Assembly: GCA_964400125.1 (NCBI GenBank)
Contig: CAYNSR010000008.1
Span: forward strand, 45,272 to 109,271
DNA length: 64,000 nt
Source of the DNA: Micavibrio sp964400125
GTDB taxonomy: Bacteria; Pseudomonadota; Alphaproteobacteria; Micavibrionales; Micavibrionaceae
Reading direction: 5' to 3'
Shown here: positions 59,115 through 64,000 of the stretch, piece after piece
Layout: every line of letters begins with the position of its first letter
Numbering within the stretch: position 1 is the first letter of the stretch
Position numbers and translations under genes: made by a program
Notes under the pieces: model-generated
Database searches by the model: none
The model's input: the letters and a program-made list of their open reading frames with translations, nothing else
Told to the model about the DNA's origin: nothing

Positions 59115-59473
59115 GTGTCCCAGTCGCTGGAGCGATGTTTGAACTGCAAGGCGATGACATAGGCCTTGATCGGGCGCAATGCACCGATGGTCACCCCCAG
59201 AAGCACCGCGCCCCAGAGCACCCCGTGGACCCAGAGCGGCGGATGGAAAAAGCTTTCCAGCACCAAGGCCGCAGGCACCAGTGAAAAGCCGAGAATAAAA
59301 ATCAGGAATACTGCCGGTCCGTCCGCAGCATCGCTTTTGCTGAAATCCAGTCCGCAGGACGGGCAGGACGGGTGCAGGGTAGGGGAAATTCCGGGCTGAT
59401 AAAGATTTCCATGACCGCAGCGCGGACATTTTTGCGCCAGGGCCAGACGGATCATTTTCGTATCAATTGCCAT
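59111..59473 (-). CDS. DUF983 family protein
   Basis: The 120-residue membrane protein has two zinc-ribbon-like CxxC motifs in KCPRCGHG near residue 15 and SCPSCGLD near 37, followed by two hydrophobic segments. It is regularly found between ctaE and surf1 in alphaproteobacteria, and so is thought to serve oxidase assembly. The ATG at 59473 lies one base from the ctaE stop region; the longer frame upstream runs inside ctaE and is not coding. Confidence 0.9.
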   Translation of the reverse strand: MAIDTKMIRLALAQKCPRCGHGNLYQPGISPTLHPSCPSCGLDFSKSDAADGPAVFLIFILGFSLVPAALVLESFFHPPLWVHGVLWGAVLLGVTIGALRPIKAYVIALQFKHRSSDWDT

Positions 59474-59474
59474 T

Positions 59475-60359
59475 CTACGGTGCCGGAACAGCAGACGTCC
59501 CGACAGTGTTGCCCCACCAGTAGATAGCAACAAACAGGAACAACCAGACCACATCGACGAAGTGCCAGTACCAGGCGGCGGCTTCGAAACCGAAATGGCG
59601 GTCTGCGGTAAAATGCCCTTTTTTTGCGCGGAGCCAGCAAACCAGAAGAAAAACGGTGCCGACGAAAACATGGAAACCGTGAAAACCGGTTGCCATGAAG
59701 AAGGTGGACGGGTAAATGCCTTCGGTGAAGCCGAAATGCGCATGCGCATATTCGTAAACCTGAAACCCGAGGAAAATGACGCCTAGAACCACCGTGATCC
59801 CCAGTGCCTTGACACTTTCCTCATGGTGGCCGGACAGGATGGCATGGTGTGCCCATGTGACCGTGCAGCCGGACAGCAACAGGATCATGGTCATCAGCAA
59901 AGGCAATTCAAACGGCGGAATAACGGTGAATTGCGGCGGCGGCCAGATACCTTGCGTATATTCCGTGCGCAGGAACTGGTGTGCTTCCCCGGCATAAAGG
60001 CTGGCATCGAAGAACGCCCAGAAGAACGCGACGAAAAACATGACTTCCGAGGCAATGAACAGCATCATGCCGTAACGCAACCCGATCTGCGCGATCGGCG
60101 AATGGGCGCGTTCGACCACGGCTTCGTGGATTACATCCCTCCACCAGAAAAACATAACGGCGATGACGGCCATAATTCCGAGAATAACGCCCTTCAGGCC
60201 CACCGCGACCCCGGCGATGCTGACATCGTGCATAAACATCAATGCGCCGATGGCCAGCGTTCCCCCCGCACAGGCTCCCGCCAGCGGCCAGATGCTGGGC
60301 CGGACGAGGTGGTAGGGCTGGGGAATGCCGGAGGATTCATAGTGGGGGATATGGGACAT
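59475..60359 (-). CDS. ctaE: Cytochrome c oxidase subunit III
   Basis: The 294-residue protein has seven membrane segments with the subunit III features EVMFFVAFFWAFFDASLY near residue 105 and FHGFHVFVGTVFL near 230. It stabilises the oxidase core. I start at ATG 60359 after AAGGAAAG; a GTG six bases upstream is possible. It is downstream of ctaG in a continuous operon starting at ctaB. Confidence 0.95.
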   Translation of the reverse strand: MSHIPHYESSGIPQPYHLVRPSIWPLAGACAGGTLAIGALMFMHDVSIAGVAVGLKGVILGIMAVIAVMFFWWRDVIHEAVVERAHSPIAQIGLRYGMMLFIASEVMFFVAFFWAFFDASLYAGEAHQFLRTEYTQGIWPPPQFTVIPPFELPLLMTMILLLSGCTVTWAHHAILSGHHEESVKALGITVVLGVIFLGFQVYEYAHAHFGFTEGIYPSTFFMATGFHGFHVFVGTVFLLVCWLRAKKGHFTADRHFGFEAAAWYWHFVDVVWLFLFVAIYWWGNTVGTSAVPAP

Positions 60360-60395
60360 CGTCACGCTTTCCTTAAAGAGTCGAACAGGCTGTTT

Positions 60396-61013
60396 TTACT
60401 TGTTTTTTGTCGGCAAGGCAACAGTACCGGCGGTTTCGGCGCGGGCGTAGTAATCCTCCATCGCCTTGTCCAGTTCTGCGGTGCCGGAATGGAGGAAACT
60501 GTAGGACAGGGTAATGGTCCCGACATCTTGCATATTCGGATCGTCGTTCATGCCGGGGTCAATATAGAAAATAACGGGGTAGGTTGCTTCCTCGCCGGGG
60601 TTCAGGGTCTGTTCACCGAAGCAAAAACACTGGATTTTGTGGAAATATTTTCCAGCCTTGGGCGGGGTGACATTATAAATCGCCACGCCTGTGACTGGCA
60701 CTGTGCCGTTATTGCGGGCTTCAAAGGCGATCAATCCTTTCTGCCCGAGTCTGACCGCAACCTGCCGCCGTTCCGGTTTGAACGACCACTGCATGTTCCG
60801 TCCGACATCCGTGTTGAATCTGACCGTTACGGTCCGGTCGAGCACCCGGTCGGGCAGCGATTCCGATACCATCGTGGTGCCGCCGAAACCGGTCAACTGG
60901 CAAAACATGCGGTATAGCGGCACGGCGGCGAACGACATGCCGATCATGAGGACGACAACGCCCAGAACGCCCAGCCCGATACGGCGGTTTTTTGCACGAA
61001 GATCATCGTTCAC
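60396..61013 (-). CDS. ctaG: Cytochrome c oxidase assembly protein CtaG/Cox11
   Basis: The 205-residue protein has an N-terminal helix and a periplasmic copper-binding domain with the CFCFGEQ motif near residue 120 and a Cys in FCQLTG near 40. It delivers copper to CuB. The likely start is GTG 61013, preceded by GAGGTGCGCC; no ATG fits. It starts 20 bases after the small membrane protein gene. Confidence 0.93.
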   Translation of the reverse strand: MNDDLRAKNRRIGLGVLGVVVLMIGMSFAAVPLYRMFCQLTGFGGTTMVSESLPDRVLDRTVTVRFNTDVGRNMQWSFKPERRQVAVRLGQKGLIAFEARNNGTVPVTGVAIYNVTPPKAGKYFHKIQCFCFGEQTLNPGEEATYPVIFYIDPGMNDDPNMQDVGTITLSYSFLHSGTAELDKAMEDYYARAETAGTVALPTKNK

Positions 61014-61033
61014 GGCGCACCTCGCGGCATCAT

Positions 61034-61156
61034 TCAGCCGCCCGCCTTGATACGAATGACGGTAACGGCGAAGATAGCGACAATCCATAAAACGATGGCC
61101 GCCAGCACCGCCAGATTTTTTGCGCGTTTCTTTTTGTGCAGTTCGGAATGGGGCAT
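61034..61156 (-). CDS. Small CoxF-like membrane protein (40 aa)
   Basis: A 40-residue frame between ctaB and ctaG begins MPHSELHKKKRAKNLAVLA and has one membrane segment (VLAAIVLWIVAIFAVTVI) followed by a short basic tail. Its ATG is two bases from the ctaB stop and it has AAGGTG upstream. Position, size and the basic-then-hydrophobic pattern match the small uncharacterised CoxF-type protein conserved at this place in alphaproteobacterial cta operons. It is missed by length-limited gene callers. Confidence 0.78.
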   Translation of the reverse strand: MPHSELHKKKRAKNLAVLAAIVLWIVAIFAVTVIRIKAGG

Positions 61157-61158
61157 GA

Positions 61159-62067
61159 TTACACCTTGTCGATCATCAGCGCGAGAAACAGGGCAAACAG
61201 GTAAAACACCGAATACCCGAACATCAATCTGGCACTTTTCAGATCGGTATCAAGCAAGACCCGCAGGGCGGTGAAGACAAAGAACCCGCTCAAGGTTGCC
61301 GCCGCGATCATATAACCAGACCCGGCATACCCCAAAATCCCCGGCAGCAAAGTCAGGGGCAGCAGCACCAGCGTATAGGCCAGCATCTGGATTTTTGTTT
61401 TCCGTTCCCCGGCGATGACCGGCATCATCGGAATTCCGGCACGCTTGTAATCTTCATTGGCGAACAGCGAAAGCGCCCAGAAATGCGGTGGCGTCCACAA
61501 AAAGATAATGAGAAACAAAAGCACCGGATAGAGGGTGATATCGCCGGTGACTGCCGCCCAGCCAATCATTGGCGGGAAGGCCCCCGCAGCTCCGCCGATA
61601 ACAATGTTTTGCGGCGTACGGCGTTTCAGCCACATCGTATAGATCAGTACATAAAACGCATTGGCAAAGGCCAGCAACCCCGCCGCCGTCCAGTTGATCG
61701 CAACCCCCATCGTCATCACCGACAGGACGGATAAAACAAGCGCAAAAGCCAGTGCGTCGGCGGGGGCAATCTGCTTTTGCGGCAGGGGACGCGATGCGGT
61801 GCGTTTCATCACCGCATCGATATCGCGGTCATACCACATATTGGCGGCCCCCGCGGCCCCGGCCCCGATTGCTAAAGACAGCACCGCCATCCCGATCAGA
61901 AACGGGTGCATCTGGAAAAATCCCGGCGCGACCCACATCCCGGCGAATCCGGAAAAAACAACGAGGCTCATAACCCGGGGTTTGAGCAGGGCGATGAAAT
62001 CCTGCACGCAGGATTCAGTATCGCCGCGTGGCAAATTTTTCATAATTATTTCAGGCTGGTGTTCCAT
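61159..62067 (-). CDS. ctaB: Protoheme IX farnesyltransferase (heme O synthase)
   Basis: The 302-residue membrane prenyltransferase has the Asp-rich motif NMWYDRDIDAVMKRTASRPL near residue 72 and a second set in the C-terminal half (ANEDYKRAGIPMMPV). It attaches farnesyl to heme b to make heme O for the aa3 oxidase. It is first in the operon ctaB, coxF-like, ctaG, ctaE, DUF983, surf1. ATG 62067 is assumed; ATG 62043 is possible. Confidence 0.94.
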   Translation of the reverse strand: MEHQPEIIMKNLPRGDTESCVQDFIALLKPRVMSLVVFSGFAGMWVAPGFFQMHPFLIGMAVLSLAIGAGAAGAANMWYDRDIDAVMKRTASRPLPQKQIAPADALAFALVLSVLSVMTMGVAINWTAAGLLAFANAFYVLIYTMWLKRRTPQNIVIGGAAGAFPPMIGWAAVTGDITLYPVLLFLIIFLWTPPHFWALSLFANEDYKRAGIPMMPVIAGERKTKIQMLAYTLVLLPLTLLPGILGYAGSGYMIAAATLSGFFVFTALRVLLDTDLKSARLMFGYSVFYLFALFLALMIDKV

Positions 62068-62164
62068 GGGCCTGTTTCTATCCTGACTCTATTTATTTTG
62101 CAAAGACAGAAGGGTGTGCTAGGAGTTGTTGTCATAAATAAAAAAGATACAGGGAAGGCTCAAT

Positions 62165-63619
62165 ATGACCGACGCATTGGCACAGACCAACAAAGTTTTC
62201 TATGACGATACCGGCATGGATGCTTGCCGGGTGCAGGGCATCGTCAGCCGCGAATTGCATGGATGCGACGAAGGTGAGCTCTATCTGCAACGAACCGTGG
62301 AGGAATCTTTTTCGGTCGGCAAGAGGCGGCTGAGTGCCAGTTTTGAATTAAGTCAGGGGTTCGGTATCCGTTATACATCGGGCGAGTCGGTCGCATTTCG
62401 CCCGAACGAGAATTTGACCGAAGAAACCGTTCTGAAGGAAGCGCGTACCGTTCGGGCCATTCGCGGCCAGTCCGGCGGCACGATCTATACCCCGGCCACG
62501 GATATTTTGCTGCCGCACCCCGCCGGGTTGTCGCTCTATACATCAGACGAGCCGTTACTGGGTTATTCCCAACAGGATAAAATCGACCTCCTGAAGCGGA
62601 TTGATGCCTATGTGCGTGACAGGGACCCGCGAATCAGGGATGTCAGAGTTTCCTTGCGCGGCGAATATTCACTGATTCAGATTGTCCGTCCCGATGCGCC
62701 TCCGGTTGCGGATATGCGCCCGATGGTGAGCCTGAATGTCGGTGTTGATGTTACACAGGGAAAACGTCGGGAAACCGCGCATGAGGGCATGGGGGGGCGC
62801 TACACTTACGCGCAGCTTTTCAATGAAGCCGTCTGGAAGCCCCTCGCCGATGAGGCCATCCGTGTTGCCCTGACGCAATTGCAGGCGCAAGATGCGCCAT
62901 CCGGCGAGATGACGGTCGTGCTTGGTTCCGGCTTGCCTGCCGTTATGTTGCACGAGGCTGTCGGTCACGGGCTGGAGGGGGATTTCAACCGCACCGGAGC
63001 ATCGGCGTTCAGCGGAAAAATCGGGCAGCAGGTCGCGGCGCGGGGTGTTACGGTCGTCGATCAGGGGAATATCCCGGATCGGCGCGGATCGTTGAATTTC
63101 GATGATGAAGGAACGCCGACGGCGGAAAATGTCCTGATAGAGGATGGTATTCTCAAAGGTTACATGCAGGACCGCATGAATGCGCGCCTGATGGGCATGG
63201 CCCCGACCGGTAACGGGCGGCGCGAAAGCTTCATGGTGCCGCCGCAACCCCGCATGACCAATACATTCATGCGCAGCGGCGGGTTATGCCCGGAAGAGAT
63301 TATTGCCTCGATCAAAAAGGGCATATACGCCTCAGGATTCAGCGGGGGACAGGTTGATATTACTTCCGGAAAATTCGTTTTCAACATGACGGAAGCCTAT
63401 GTCGTCCTTGACGGAAAGATACAATACCCTGTGCGCGCGGCCACCCTGAGGGGCAGGGGGCCTGACGCGATGATGAAAATCAGCATGCTTGGCAACGACA
63501 GCCGTCTTGATCGCGGCGTCGGTGGGTGCGGTAAAGGTGACTGGGTTCCGGTTGGCGTCGGCCAGCCGACATTGCGTCTTGACGGTATCGTGGTTGGCGG
63601 AAAAGGCGGCCCGCTCTAG
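62165..63619 (+). CDS. tldD: TldD metalloprotease subunit
   Basis: The 484-residue protein has the zinc-protease motif LHEAVGHGLEGDFNRTG near residue 262 (HExxxH with downstream Glu/Asp), as in the catalytic TldD subunit. The C-terminal end has the family's GGKGGPL-type tail. The partner PmbA is at 40315-41643. The gene is divergent from ctaB, which matches its usual position next to cytochrome oxidase genes in alphaproteobacteria. Confidence 0.94.
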   Translation: MTDALAQTNKVFYDDTGMDACRVQGIVSRELHGCDEGELYLQRTVEESFSVGKRRLSASFELSQGFGIRYTSGESVAFRPNENLTEETVLKEARTVRAIRGQSGGTIYTPATDILLPHPAGLSLYTSDEPLLGYSQQDKIDLLKRIDAYVRDRDPRIRDVRVSLRGEYSLIQIVRPDAPPVADMRPMVSLNVGVDVTQGKRRETAHEGMGGRYTYAQLFNEAVWKPLADEAIRVALTQLQAQDAPSGEMTVVLGSGLPAVMLHEAVGHGLEGDFNRTGASAFSGKIGQQVAARGVTVVDQGNIPDRRGSLNFDDEGTPTAENVLIEDGILKGYMQDRMNARLMGMAPTGNGRRESFMVPPQPRMTNTFMRSGGLCPEEIIASIKKGIYASGFSGGQVDITSGKFVFNMTEAYVVLDGKIQYPVRAATLRGRGPDAMMKISMLGNDSRLDRGVGGCGKGDWVPVGVGQPTLRLDGIVVGGKGGPL

Positions 63620-63640
63620 GCGTTGCTCCGCAGGCATATA

Positions 63641-63673
63641 AAAACGCCCCTTCCGGGCAGAAGGGGCGTTTTT
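63641..63673 (+). terminator. Rho-independent terminator after tldD
   Basis: AAAACGCCCCTT and AAGGGGCGTTTTT form a 12-base stem with an eight-base loop and a T-run, 21 bases after the tldD stop. The left end of the insertion sequence begins about five bases later. Confidence 0.9.
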
Positions 63674-63677
63674 ATTT

Positions 63678-63705
63678 GGGGCTGGCCTAGATAGCAGATA
63701 AAATC
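63678..63705. mobile_element. Probable left end of an IS1595-like insertion sequence
   Basis: The GGGGCTGGCCTAGATAGCAG region directly before the transposase start looks like the terminal inverted repeat region of IS1595-group elements, but the other end is beyond the window, so the repeat and target duplication cannot be confirmed. Confidence 0.35.
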
Positions 63706-63717
63706 TATTGAGGTCAG

Positions 63718-64000
63718 ATGGTTAAGGTAAGGCGTAAAAGCAGGCTTCCACGAAGTATTCAGGAAGAGTTGATCCGGCAATTTGTGGCAGGCACAACGGC
63801 CTGTGCCACGGCTGATCTGGCGGGCGTCAACCGCCACACGGCCACGCTGTATTTTCGCAAGCTTCAGGAATTGATTGCTCGGCGAGTGGCTGCGGATACG
63901 CCGTTTCTATCCGGCGAGATCGAACTGGATGAAAGTTACTTCGGCGGGCCGCCGATGTGGACACCTGAGAACCGCGCCCGATACAATCGCGACAAGCTGC
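63718..64000 (+). CDS. IS1595-like transposase, N-terminal part (cut by the window end)
   Basis: The frame begins MVKVRRKSRLPRSIQEELIR and is open to the window end (94 residues). Following the basic start is a helix-turn-helix (TACATADLAGVNRHTATLYF) and then GEIELDESYFGG, the first part of the DDE catalytic region typical of IS1595 transposases. The next residues (PPMWTPENRARYNRDKL) are not the usual ones for this family, so it is either a variant or a damaged copy. The remainder is not visible. Confidence 0.75.
   Translation, partial: MVKVRRKSRLPRSIQEELIRQFVAGTTACATADLAGVNRHTATLYFRKLQELIARRVAADTPFLSGEIELDESYFGGPPMWTPENRARYNRDKL

Noticed and set aside
1..64000. tRNA, rRNA genes, CRISPR arrays, prophage or a replication origin
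   Set aside because: No sequence with the required structure or repeats was recognised by eye; a tRNAscan or CRISPR search would settle it.

Overview
The window looks like a piece of an alphaproteobacterial chromosome of fairly high GC content. The basis is the mix of families: an alphaproteobacterial-type 4.5S/SRP RNA next to dnaX, a large L_180-class NAD glutamate dehydrogenase, the ctaB-(small protein)-ctaG-ctaE-DUF983-SURF1 cytochrome oxidase assembly operon, an ECF11-like sigma factor with a ChrR-like anti-sigma factor, an IalB-family protein, DUF4402 proteins and CtrA-like boxes. A deep or little-studied lineage (Rhodospirillales- or Micavibrio-like) is a guess. No rRNA, tRNA, CRISPR array or phage was recognised.

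Layout. 0-4 kb: ceramidase-like membrane protein, exonuclease III, ybaB and dnaX, then the SRP RNA gene with its own promoter and terminator. 4-7.7 kb: a zinc-uptake-like operon (His/Cys-containing small protein, outer-membrane porin, ZnuA, ZnuB and a small protein) with no ATPase gene. 7.8-12.3 kb: CPA2 antiporter, DUF350 membrane protein, CBS protein and fatty acid desaturase. 12.3-25.6 kb: the most striking region, a duplicated chaperone-usher-type surface system. Its gene order is a palindrome: lipoprotein, short DUF4402 subunit, chaperone, long DUF4402 subunit, usher, then usher, long subunit, chaperone, short subunit, lipoprotein. Both regulatory gaps between a long-subunit gene and its usher gene carry a perfect TTAA-N7-TTAA (CtrA-type) box. 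25.6-28.4 kb: tyrosine/homogentisate catabolism (hppD, fahA, maiA, without hmgA). 28.5-36.9 kb: bdhA, the 1593-residue glutamate dehydrogenase, ubiA, rsmE and small unknowns. 37.1-39.6 kb: cytochrome c oxidase subunits II and I. 39.7-45 kb: an unknown gene, pmbA/tldE, a hipBA-type toxin-antitoxin pair, an AhpD-like protein divergent from a BigR/SqrR-like persulfide-type regulator and rhodanese gene, and yggU. 45-53 kb: an RND efflux pair, a cation diffusion facilitator, glucokinase, a polysaccharide deacetylase and a SAM-hydroxide adenosyltransferase-like protein. 53-58.4 kb: an unusual ChrR-like anti-sigma factor and its ECF sigma factor, IalB-like protein, M23 peptidase, GhrA-like dehydrogenase and a Rap1a/Tai-like secreted protein. 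58.4-63.6 kb: the second half of the cytochrome oxidase cluster on the minus strand, then tldD. 63.68 kb to the end: the start of an IS1595-like insertion sequence.

How the genes work together. The aerobic terminal oxidase is encoded in two separated blocks (ctaCD, and ctaB to surf1). TldD and TldE (PmbA) form one heterodimeric protease although their genes are 20 kb apart. The two chaperone-usher halves probably build related surface fibres, possibly under cell-cycle (CtrA) control. The sulfur-responsive cassette and the ECF/anti-sigma pair are two separate candidate stress-sensing modules; the anti-sigma factor has lost its usual zinc ligands and carries a cysteine-rich linker instead.
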